NCBI RefSeq assembly: GCF_029227915.1
Contig: NC_079888.1
Location: 2,677,001-2,741,000 of the forward strand
Reading direction: 5' to 3'
Source of the DNA: Hydractinia symbiolongicarpus
Taxonomy: Eukaryota; Cnidaria; Hydrozoa; Anthoathecata; Hydractiniidae
Length of the DNA stretch: 64,000 bases
Shown here piece by piece: positions 34,226 to 44,787 of the stretch. The notes under the pieces are model-generated. The model was given only the letters and a program-made list of their open reading frames with translations. It was not told the DNA's origin and ran no database searches. Every line of letters starts with the position of its first letter. The stretch's first letter is position 1. A program made the translations under genes and the position numbers.

Positions 34226-36560
34226 TTATAACTTAAAAGTTTCTTATACCATTGACTACAAGGGAAGTTACTAGCAGTAGCAGTGCTGGTCGTTTTCTGA
34301 AGGGGTCTAATAAGGGTTAGTAGCAGCTCACCTCAAAAAATCTTAGGCTGGAATGAAAATGTCCAGGGTGGAAAGAATGAAAAATTATTTATGCACCAGA
34401 GTGTTTCAACAACGTCTATCCTACATAAATTTTTGTTCAGTCGAGTAGAAACCAGGCCATAATAAGGTAGCGATTCTTTATGAAGTCATTGACTTAAGTT
34501 TCATATTTACTCTAACTTGAGATTTAATATAGTTACATCACATAGAGTAAATAGCCTATGCTAGTAGAAACCAGGTATTGTGGGATTTCTGGGTAATTGA
34601 TATATTTTTGTTAAGCCGCAAAAAATAACAAATTTACTCATGTAATCTTAAAAAGTAAAAGGACACGAATGTTAGAATTTGTATATAAACTTTATTTTAG
34701 CTTTATGTAATGTTAAATACACAAAAAGACGATAAGAGTTTTAGTTGCTGCAGTGTTATTACAATCATGTTTTGTTTTAGTGTAATGTAAACAAAGTTTA
34801 GTGCTTCTCCCGTTGCATGTGTATGTCTTGTGTTCCAAACGTCAAGGTTTTGTTACTTTTAGATCAAACTTTCGTGTAAGAAATACGCAGTCTTGTTTTT
34901 TATGTTTTGTTATTTTTCTTGTATTCCTTTGTTGCTCTTATTTATGGTAAAATGAGACGTCATTATTTCTTTCAGTTGAACCTATACATACCTTGTGTAT
35001 GCATGGGTTAGATGAGTTACTGATCTGGACAGGGATTTTTTATAAGCTTGACATTCTGTGCTGCTACATTTATTATTATTTTTCATCCCATTTATTTTGA
35101 TATCATGTTTTTTTCTAAATCCTATACAATCTGTTTGGAAAAAAAATCACTTGTGTAAAAAAACTACGAAGAACATGTTTCACTTAATTGGAATATAAAC
35201 CATACTCAATATTTTGTTTTAATAATACCATGATTATATATTATTAAAAAGCAATTAAAATTAAAAATTGTAAAATCTCCCTGGGGAGATGATGAGTAAA
35301 GACCACCCTTGTCAGCACAACCTTTAAAAATATTTTAACTTTTAACATTGCTAGAGGCTAGACAAGAATAAAAAAGGGCTTTCAATCAGTCAGCTTTATT
35401 TCCTATCAGTAGTCATGTTGTAGAAACTATTATATAATCTTATCTTATTAAATTACATTAAGTTATTTTTATGTTAAGGATGTATGCTTATAGAAATATA
35501 ATAATTATAATATACATTATCTAACATTTCTTATGCCTTAAGTTATATTCGAGTCATGTGGTTTTGTTTTTAAAGTGTAGGATGTGATGGCTCCCACTTA
35601 CTCATACTTACAACTAATAATGATAAAACAAAAAGAAAGGATAGACGAATGAACTACTATTTTGAATTTTTAATACCTTGCCAAAGAAGTATATTTTTTC
35701 GTCCATAGTCTACAATGCAATGTTAGTTATCAAGTACAGGAATATAATAATCACAATGCGTTCCCTGTTGGGTGCTTGCTTTACTTACAACACACCAACA
35801 CACGGTTTAAAACAGGATCTTAAAAAAGCATAACTTTTTGTTGCTGTTCCTATATCACAGGATTAGTAGTTAGAAATTATTTTCGCAAAAGAATTTTATA
35901 ACTCCCACATATTAATACCTGCTTTTGAGTTTAAAAAAATGAAATTAAGAATTATGATTCGGCTTCTATAATCCATGTAGGATGTTTAAAGAATGAGTTG
36001 TTAACACTTTTATTTTAAGTATTGTCAAGGTTAGTAATCTAGCTCTGTATCGAGGTTAGTTGTGTGTGGTTTTGGGTATGGAATCTAGGCAGAGTATGTT
36101 TGTTGGGATACGCATTGTTGGGATACGCATCTCATGTATCTCTTATGAAGTTTAGCTAAATATGTGTGTAGTTTGTGTATTTTGTAGGGAGAGATGAGAA
36201 AGAAAACTAGTTGTTTTAAGGCATTAGATAATTTATGTGCAGTAAAAAAGCTTTGACATGAATGTTTAAGGTAGTCATGATATTTCTCAGTAAATAAAGC
36301 TGATTAACCTTAAATTTGATCCAATAAATTCGCTAGATACCTTGTTAAAATAATGCACTGTATAAATCTAGAAAAAGAAAGGGGTGGATAATGATGTGTT
36401 GCCACATGAACAGCCCATGTTTTGTGAACTTAAAACTACTCAAAACTAGTTTATTATAACAAACATTTTGCTACATCAGCAAGTTTATCAACAAGTGTTC
36501 TCCTCTTGAAAATATTCTACTACAAAAATGATGATAATTTATTATAATTATTTTTTTTAG
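34226..36560. other. Non-coding interval before the unknown membrane-protein gene
   Basis: No exon with family resemblance. A duplicated GTTGGGATACGCAT lies near 36100-36130. TTTTTTTTAG at 36551-36560 may be the acceptor of a 5' UTR intron, since 21 bases later a start codon opens a signal peptide. Confidence 0.45.
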
Positions 36561-36581
36561 TGACAAAATAAAACAAAAACA

Positions 36582-39500
36582 ATGAAGCTCCTTCTGGTGT
36601 TTTGCTGCATCTACTCAGGTATGCATTTTTAGTTACAACCTTTTTTGAATGTTACTGGAAACAAAAAATGACTGCAGCATTATTATAGTAGGAACAAAGT
36701 AAGGACGTGAGGAATAACTCTTTTGTTCTTGTCTCTTATTATTCACGATACAACATAGGGAATGGGTAACTAACAATAAAAACAAGCTATTTTCTGTTAT
36801 TAGGTTGGTGTTCTGTATAACACGATGACTATTTTTCAAATAAGAAACTTTTTTTCCATGTTTGACTTCTTATTTAAGGAAATTTTTTTAACTTGTATTC
36901 AAATGAAGCTATTATTATATTGCAGAGACAAATTTATTTCAAACACATTTAAAAATCGAATGTTTCATTTTTCAAATTAAAACAAAAATGATTTAAACAA
37001 CTACAAAATATTTTCGAAAATGAAGCAAATTTTGAATCACCAAAAATGTTGAACATTGCAGAGAAAAGTAAAAAAAATAAAAAAAACGTATAAAATTTTA
37101 GAACTAAAAACATTTTAAATTTAGACCAAAAATAGGACACCTTTAGAACATGTTTCCTATAAAAAAACATGTAATGTTACTGCAAAAAAAATGAATGGTT
37201 AAGTTGAATGTAAAAACAAAATAATATGTTCGCGTGGGGCAATTAAAGTAAATTGAAAATATTTTTATTATTATGAACTTTTAAATAAAAGAACCGTACC
37301 TGAAAAAATTGAACAGGGTAGTCTCACAATGACTTTCGTCTCACCATAGGTTTCTTTTCAGTGATATTTAAAGAACATGGAAGATGAAATTTATTTTTAT
37401 TTATTTTCAAAAATGTTTTTAAAACAAAACAAAACAAACAAAAAAGCTTTAAAACTTTAGAAGTATTTTTATTCTGCGCTATATTCTAAGATTGTATTGA
37501 TAAGTTATTGGCATCCTCTTTTTGGCAGTCTTTTTTAAAAGCTAAAAAAATTTTGGGGATTTTGAGAAAATTGTGAATTAAAAATTTGTTTATGCCCTTG
37601 CAATGTAATTTCAATGCGTATTTTTTGGTAAAAATTAATGTCATGGTCCTTTTGCTCTCTAATGTTTATTTTCTGCACTCTCTCCAGAGTTTTAACTTTT
37701 TTTAAAATAAAATCAGGACCTGCCCCTACATGTTAAATGTGATTTCTGAACTCTTAAAAACAACCTGCCTGCAAAGTCTAAAAATCATCAGATTCTGATT
37801 ACTGTAATACACTGGTGTTAACCACACTATATAGTTACTACTAGAGCAATCTGTTGTATCTTGTAATTTGTGGAGGGAAATCAGAAAATTGTCAGGATGT
37901 GTGAAGGAAGTCTGGAAAATTCTACTTTGGTTTATACATTGTGATACGATATAAAAACTTGTAAACAGAAATATAATTTCTGCTTTAAATTTCTATCCAC
38001 CCTTTTAAATTATATGATCTACAGAGTGCTTGAACGGATTGTTGATACAAACAACATTTTGTCGTTTTTCAAATATTTTTGAACAAAAAAACCATGGTCA
38101 ATACTGTGCAGCTGGCGGTACGCAAAATCCTTACATTTGCACAACTGTTAAATCCAGGTGAAAAGCATTTCGCTGTTTCCAGCGCACCTACGCAACGAAA
38201 TAATCCATGGCCGACGAACTAATAACGAAACCCTAAAAATGTTGAAAAAGTAGTCATGCACAGACTTTAACACAGTTTAAGCGTTTTGATCTAACTTAAT
38301 TACCAAGTCTTTAGTCCACTTTAAACATCTGCAGTATTACTTGTAGGGCCAAACTTTAGCTCTTATGCCATAACACATGTTGATTAAGATAGGTCTTTTG
38401 TTAAACTGACTTTGTAGTGATGTTTTCTTTGTATAATGAACGAGAATAAAAACGGTCCACCTTGTTGAATTAATGTGTAATCAAAAAATCAGGACATTTT
38501 ACTAGATTTTATTGGGTAGATTTAATAATATAGAATTTTAAAAAAATTTGTTTTGTTTTACACTTTATTGTGGTATCAGAATGCTTAGGATTTTTTTACT
38601 TCTTAAAACCTTCCAGGCATTTTTTCTTTTTTAAGGATTTCGTTTATTTTGTGATAGTCATAAGGGGTTATTAAATAATTTCGTAACACCATAATGTTCC
38701 ATTTTTTACCACTCCTTGTAACGCATCAAATCTAGTACAACCAACCAACCAACCACCTTACGTAATATTTTGAATCTAAAGATCTCATCTTTTCAACTCC
38801 TGTGGTACCAAAAACCTTTGTGTTACAGATAATCAGGCAAACTAGTGCTGTAATATGAGAAAAAAAGATATAACAGGGCTATTGCTTTAGCACACAATAT
38901 GACATTTTCGGTACTTTTGCACAAGTCTAAAGTTAAGAAACAAGTAACTAGAGAGACTCTCAAAGATTGGATATCATTTATAGCTGTTGTGAATTGGTAT
39001 TATAAACGAAGGTCTAAGTTACGATTCCCGTAAATGAGGTATGACTTATGAAACGGGTTAGGATAGAAAATTATACAGCATTTAGCATTAATAATCTTTT
39101 ATTAGTAATAATATTGGTATATTATGTGAATAAAGTGAAAATTTAAATATATCACTTTTTTCCATTGCTTGCTTTTATTTAGTCTCCAGTCAGGCTGTGT
39201 TACCATCATTTAAAAATCCAGTTAAATACACTCCTATGGATCCTGCTAAGTATGACAAAACACTCAACTCTACCAATCCACTAGGATTCACAAAAGCTTT
39301 GCTTCCTCATCCTCCAAATGATGATCGACCCAATCCTGTTATATCTCTGGAAGAATTGAATGGTAAATACATTGACTTCCGTGTAAGTACTGGTATAATG
39401 TTTTTGAATAACCGACTAGTGGCTTTGTGGTAGAGCATTTTCCTCCAACACAGAAGGTCCTGAGTTCAAACCCTGGCCAAGCTGGCGGAATCATACCAGA

Positions 39501-42500
39501 GACTATGAAAGTTTAACTCAATTGCACGCCTTGCATAGTTTAAATGAGAGCTTTAAATGCACTAGGACCTCTTAGCTTGGCCCATATTGCTCATTAATAA
39601 CGGTGCCCTTAGGGATGAAAAGGCTATCCTGTGAAACAAATCACAAATATAAAATAAAATTTGTCTATCTCAGTTTGTAATATTGCAGAGCGATTTTATT
39701 GATTACTGTGTTACTGGGATGGATATTGCGTTTAGATTGAAACCGTCAACAATGGAGATTCTATATGGTAAGTTTATTATTGTTTTACTGGTGTATCATA
39801 TTAACCTGCAACACAACTGGTAAAGCTGATTAAAAAAGTAGGGTAAATTTAAAAAAAAATGCTAAGACTAAGATTTCTACAAATATATTTACCTTTTTAC
39901 TTGAACTTGTTTTGTTAGATAGATACGTTTTCAGACTTTTTATTGCAGCAAGGTAGATAGACAGGTCAAAGATATCAGGACTGTTGTGGAAAATTATTAC
40001 TGACTGTGCAGATATTTGCTCCACGCTATGACCTTATGCTTGAAGAAAAAGAAGGAAAAATCCAGTTTTACATCATCTAGTTTGGTAACAATAAGCTTGT
40101 AATAACAGCTGTAGGCGTAATACACATTTGGTTTGGCAGACTAGCAAAGTAAGGTGAATAATTGGGATTCACAGAATAACTGTACCAGTCTGGTGGTGTT
40201 TTTCCAGAGGTTGCATACGGAAATAATGCACAGGTAGTTAAGAGTAATACTGAAGCTAATTACATGAAGTTTATATTGTAAGACATCCAATTTGTTCTCT
40301 TCGTGAAATGTTTAGTTAATAAAGTTGTGGTCTATAAAGGTTGACTTCGCTTCTTGGAGATAAATATGAAATATAAATTTACTGATGGTATGTGAGAAGA
40401 AATACACAATCTGATTTAGAGGGCCTATTTCATTTTTAACAGAGGTAGTTACGTAATTGATTCTTGATCTATTCTGATAGGGAAAGTAAATTAATTATTT
40501 GAAATGAAGAGAGGCGGAGATGATATGAAATTTTAGTGTTCTGGAATTGTTTATTTGGAATCATTATACTGATGATAATTAATGCCTGAATCCTCACATG
40601 AACTCTCACATGAACTCTCACATGAACTCTCACATGAACTCTCACATGAACTCTCACTTAAACTCTCACATGAACTCTCACTTGAACTCTCACATAAATT
40701 CTAACAAAGCACGCGTTCTCCAGTGCATGTTTTGTCAACCAGTCAAATGGAAGTAGGTTGTCTTATGACGTCAGGTATGTGTGTGGTGCTTGATTATCCA
40801 ATATTTGTCAAGATATTAAAATTGCCACACATTTTGTCGTAGGCTCATTAAGAAATGAAACTGCCAACCTGCACGATATTTTGTGAAGGAAAGTCCAACA
40901 ATTCAACTTCCTGTTTTTCAACACTCTGAAGAGTTGTTTTGTTAAACCTGTATGCACTAGACTTGTGCTCCATCTGTGTTGTTTTGTGTAGTTTTAAAAG
41001 AGGATAAGTAGTGGATCACGTAGTAAAGATTGGTAAATAAGAAGGAGCGTCTTGTGTAATTGGATTAATTGTTGTCTAACAATCTTGCACGTCACAGTAA
41101 TTACAAGAGAGAGATAAGCCGTTGTTAACGTTTGTGAAAACACGGAAATTGTAGAAAGAAAAAAACTATCAAATGGATATGCACTGGAAATACTCTTCAC
41201 TTTTGCAGTCACCTGTGCAATGTGAGGTTGTCAAAGAAGACATTTTAAAGGCAGTAGTTGTAACCTCTCAGAATTATTGATATTATTCATGAGAGTTTAA
41301 TTCATGACAGTCTGGATGACGAAACAAACCACCAACCAGCAACGATTTAGTGATGGCATTGCATGTGTTGGACTGTTTATGAATTAACAGAAAGAGTGTT
41401 TGTTTTTTCAACATCTAACGTGATACGTTGTCAGAATTTTTATTATACCGTTTTTGATTCAAAAAATTCTGTAAAGGATGGCGTTGATGTAAATTCTAAA
41501 GGGCAACTTTATATCTTTACTTTACAGACACTGGGTTTGTTTATTAGCAAACATGTGGCTACTGCTGTATTGCTTTGATATTCTTCTGAGAATACAAACA
41601 TTCTGACCAGACTGGTCATTATCCTTATTCCTCTATTAACTTGTAATCCCAGTCTGATATTCTTACAAAAAAAACGTGTAGTGTTGTCTCTTCTTTATTT
41701 ATTTATTAGTTTATTTTCTTTTCTCGTAACTGCCATCAGAAATATGGCAAAAAAAGTTCTTGTATAACCTTGTTGGATAGTTATAATACTGCAAAACAAG
41801 GCTATTTACCATTTTACTGACTGGTAGCCTTGTGGTAGAGCGCTCGCTTCCAGTGCGGTAGGTCTTAATTCAAACCTTGGACGAGTCATGCAAGAGACTA
41901 TAAAAGTGTGAATCTATCCTTCCTGCTTAGCGATTAACATAATAATAGGATTGATATCTAAGGCGGTTGTCTAGTTAGCGATTGCTGTGCTTGAACGACT
42001 TTTATACCTCTAATGATAGCTTAAAACGCACTAGGACACCCTTCACAGGACCCTCATTGATAGCTGTGTTAATAGTAACTAAAGAGGCTATCCTGGATAA
42101 AAAAATTCAATAATAATAATAATAATAAACGAAAAAGTCAATTTAGTTTGCACGTCATGAAAGTTGCATCTCACGTATTCGCTATACTATCTAAAAGTTG
42201 TAGGCTTGTTTCTCACTGTAAATATAGTGTGTCTAAGCGGACTGATCCACTGTTCATAATCCATGCTCTACATATGCATCTCTGTCGGAGGCTGCATAAA
42301 ATGTTCCAATCAGAGAACAAGTGGGGTTGATAACCTTCAGGTGGTATACTTTAATGATAAATGTTATAGACCTGTTACCAAATTTTATCATAATTATTGA
42401 ATTAAGTTTCCTTGTTTTTTAACCAAAAGTTGTCATTCCATTGATAAACTTTCATCATTTAATCTAATATAATCTTAATGACTGTAATCTAAGGCTGTTT

Positions 42501-43782
42501 TATACTAATACTGTTGTGGTTGTTCTGGTATTTTCATATACAAACCACGATTGATTTTTAATAGTAACATCCAAGCTAACCGCGATGGTATAAACTCCTT
42601 TAACACCGTCGTGGGATTTATTCAGTCTAGGAACTTGTAGTGTTACACCAGCACAGACTAAAAAAAGTGTTATGTGTTGTGACAAAATTCAATGCCAGAC
42701 TAGAGGCGTTACATCAACCCTTTGTATTTCTCTGTTGAAAAGTGAGTTTCGATGAGGTAGGGGTAAATGTTAGGACAAACAAATAATTTATATATTAACA
42801 AAAGTAGGTAAATATTTTGTGAATAAGTATAGTAGCATTTATAAAGTTATTTCAATATGCGAGACCTTTCTTCATTTTTATAGCGCCAAGGATGATGACA
42901 CTGGACCAGCAATGTGTAATATGGTATATTTCATATTTCCTTTGTTTGTTTGTTAGTTTGTTTGTTTGTAGGTACAAGGCCTAACAAACCTTACGTTAAC
43001 CATGTAACTCAAATTCATGAACATACAAAGGTCTACGCCACCTTATTGTACAGAAATGAATTTTGTTTCAGGGCCAAGTTCAAGAGTGTTATGCACCTTC
43101 AAAAGAAAATTTAAACTTTGAGTTTTACTGTGCAGATAGTTGTGTATCGAGTGATGTCTGGTTTTACTATCGTGTTGTTGTCAGTCCTGAAGGAGGTATG
43201 ATTTCATTTGCTTGTTTATTCGTTCGTTCGTTTCTTTGTTTTATCGCTGTACTTTGTATTTTTTTAGTTTATATTTTTTGTTTGTTTGTTTGTTTGTTGT
43301 TTAAATACTTAATTTAAACGCTTTACTTTGTAATTTCTTAGTTTTTATTTTGTGTTTGTTTGTATGTTTGTTTGCGTCGATGTTTTGTAATACTGTAACA
43401 TTAAAAATGTTTTATTTTGTTGCAATCATGACAAGCAATAACACAAGGTCAAGTGAGTCAGTAACTAGAAAAAATTTGGAAGACAATACAAATATGTTAT
43501 GGTACCCCTAATCATTTCATATCTATTTTAAATTAAATTCATGTTGTCAACTTATAAGCAAAACGAATTGTATTTCTTAATTCTTCAGCTGATGATCAAT
43601 GGTGTGCTAACCAGGTTGAAGAATTCCCATCCTATTTGCAAGAAGAGCCAGGTACACTCCCAAAAAGAGGTAAAGTAACACCAGCACCTCCGAAGAAGAA
43701 ATATGACAATGTCGCTGTTGGCGTTATTCCTACAATGTTGTTAATTTGTTCGGCCATGTTGTCAATCTTTGTGTTGTTTTAA
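36582..43782 (+). CDS. Unrecognised secreted/type I membrane protein, six exons
   Basis: Proposed exons 36582-36618, 39183-39382, 39689-39767, 42972-43030, 43072-43195 and 43589-43782 give 230 aa in phase. The N-terminus MKLLLVFCCIYSVSSQA is a signal peptide. The ectodomain contains PVKYTPMDPAKYD, LGFTKALLPHPPNDDRPN, LNGKYIDF, SDFIDYCVTGMDIAFRLK, GTRPNKPYVNHVTQIHEHT, CYAPSKENLNFEFYCADSC and DQWCANQVEEFPSYL. The C-terminus, after a Lys/Pro stretch (KVTPAPPKKKYD), is a hydrophobic helix ending VLF with no cytoplasmic tail, so it is either membrane- or GPI-anchored. I do not recognise the family. The join between exons 4 and 5 is doubtful: as drawn it needs a 41-bp intron (43031-43071) with a poor donor (GTCTAC). 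Reading through instead keeps VYATLLYRNEFCF in frame but then ends in TAA unless one base is missing. Read-through would make the ectodomain cysteines an even number (six). Confidence 0.72.
36619..39182 (+). other. Intron 1 of the unknown membrane-protein gene
   Basis: 2.56-kb AT-rich intron starting GTATGC and ending TTTTATTTAG. No nested gene or defined element seen; an ACCA microsatellite lies near 38735-38755. Confidence 0.6.
39408..39655 (+). repeat. SINE copy (family 1) in intron 2
   Basis: Starts just after exon 2 with ACTAGTGGCTTTGTGGTAGA (tRNA A-box region), then GAGTTCAAACCCTGG (B box), ATACCAGAGACTATGAAAGT and a shortened body to GGCTATCCTGTG. Diverged relative to the copy at 41818; the (AAT)n tail is replaced by AATATAAAATAAAAT. 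Confidence 0.75.
40592..40705. repeat. 12-bp tandem repeat, about nine units
   Basis: Unit ACATGAACTCTC, perfect in the left half, with ACTTAAACTCTC, ACTTGAACTCTC and ACATAAATTCTA variants to the right. It creates an RVHV-repeat reading frame on the minus strand that is an artefact. Confidence 0.9.
41818..42128 (+). repeat. SINE copy (family 1), near full length
   Basis: Best copy in the window. Head TGGTAGCCTTGTGGTAGAGC (A box) and TTAATTCAAACC (B box), then GCAAGAGACTATAAAAGTGT, body with AATAGGATTGATATCTAAGG, CGGTTGTCTAGTTAGCGATT and GCTGTGTTAATAGTAACTAA, and an (AAT)n tail at 42108-42128. The tRNA-like head implies an internal Pol III promoter. Confidence 0.85.
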
Positions 43783-44188
43783 TGTTCATGCATTTTTTTT
43801 TCGAATGTGGATTTATTTTTAACCCTGTGTGAAGGGTTTAAAATTGTCAATTAATAATGTTTTCACAATGACGGTATATATATATATACATATATATATA
43901 TATACAGCTAAGACAAACTAATTTTCGCAAATATCAAAATATGCGAGTTATCAAAACTTCGTATTGCGTTTATTACTGTACATAAATTGAACAAAGTTTT
44001 TCGCCAGTTGGTCCATGATTTGCGAAATGAGAACGTTTGGTTGTTAAGCACATTTATATATTATTAAATATTTCTATGCATTGTAATTTATTTTGATAGT
44101 ACACACATTATTTCCATGTAGAATTTTCGTGATTTGTTAATAAACGACATATACATAGTTTTGGATAATTTTTTCGCTCGATACATTC
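43783..44188. other. 3' flank of the unknown membrane-protein gene
   Basis: Contains a (TA)n microsatellite at 43876-43908 and an AATAAA at 44139-44144, a plausible polyadenylation signal. Nothing else seen. Confidence 0.5.
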
Positions 44189-44208
44189 GGGGGGGGGGGG
44201 GGGGGGGG
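44189..44208 (+). repeat. Homopolymer of 20 guanines
   Basis: Uninterrupted G20 run, 580 bases upstream of the SAM-carrier start codon. Such runs are unstable and prone to sequencing error, so the exact length may be wrong. Confidence 0.9.
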
Positions 44209-44214
44209 CAGAGT

Positions 44215-44575
44215 TGATTTAGAAATATTATGGTGGTGGTTGTGCTCGAGGTTGTGGAAGAGTTAAGATTCAGGTGTTGGTGTTGGTGACAGGCTACTGG
44301 TGGGGAGGTGGGTGGAGGCAGAGTGGAGATGTTAGTGCTAGTGAAGGAAGAGTTGAGGTGATGGTAGGAGCAGTGGGGTTGGTGAGTTAAGGGGTTTGAG
44401 ATTAGTTAGACTTGTACTGGTGGTGGCGGTGGCTTAGGTAAGTTGGTGTTGTTGGTGTTGGCTAATTTAGGAGTGTGATGGATGTGGTGATGGTGGTAGT
44501 TGTGGTGGTGATGGTAGACTGTCCGAATGCTGTTGGCGGTCAATCTGAGATGATGGTAGTGGTGGTTGTATTTCA
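44215..44575 (+). repeat. G/T-rich, C-poor tract with GGT/GTTGGTG repeats
   Basis: About 360 bp strongly skewed to G over C on this strand, with many GGTGGTGG, GTTGGTGTTGGTG and GTGATGGTGGTAG segments. Degenerate simple repeat between the G20 run and the SAM-carrier gene. Confidence 0.8.
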
Positions 44576-44787
44576 AAAATACATTTCTGTCTGAGCTACG
44601 TCAGTCTAGAAATGCTTCATTACTGTTGCGTTTAAGTTTAGCGATATTTGACCATATCTTTTAGTCGTTGAGTTTTCAACCATATGTATGTTCTTTTTTT
44701 CTTTATGTTCTTTCTTATTTATGTAGTTATTTTAACTTATATGTATTATATATATTATTGTACTAAAAAGTAACTTCGAAACAATCC

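Larger units (their letters stand above)
39768..42971 (+). other. Intron 3 of the unknown membrane-protein gene
   Basis: 3.2-kb intron (GTAAGT to TTTGTTTGTAG). It holds the 12-bp repeat array, a full SINE copy and a (TTTG)n run before the acceptor, each listed separately. A short open piece at 42884-42935 looked exon-like but does not join in phase. Confidence 0.6.

Noticed and set aside
40469-40657. ORF with RVHV repeats (minus strand)
   Set aside because: Translation of the 12-bp intronic tandem repeat; no independent support.
42884-42935. Candidate exon in intron 3 of the unknown gene
   Set aside because: Bounded by TATAG and GTATAT, but joining it to exon 3 or to the exon at 42972 breaks the frame.
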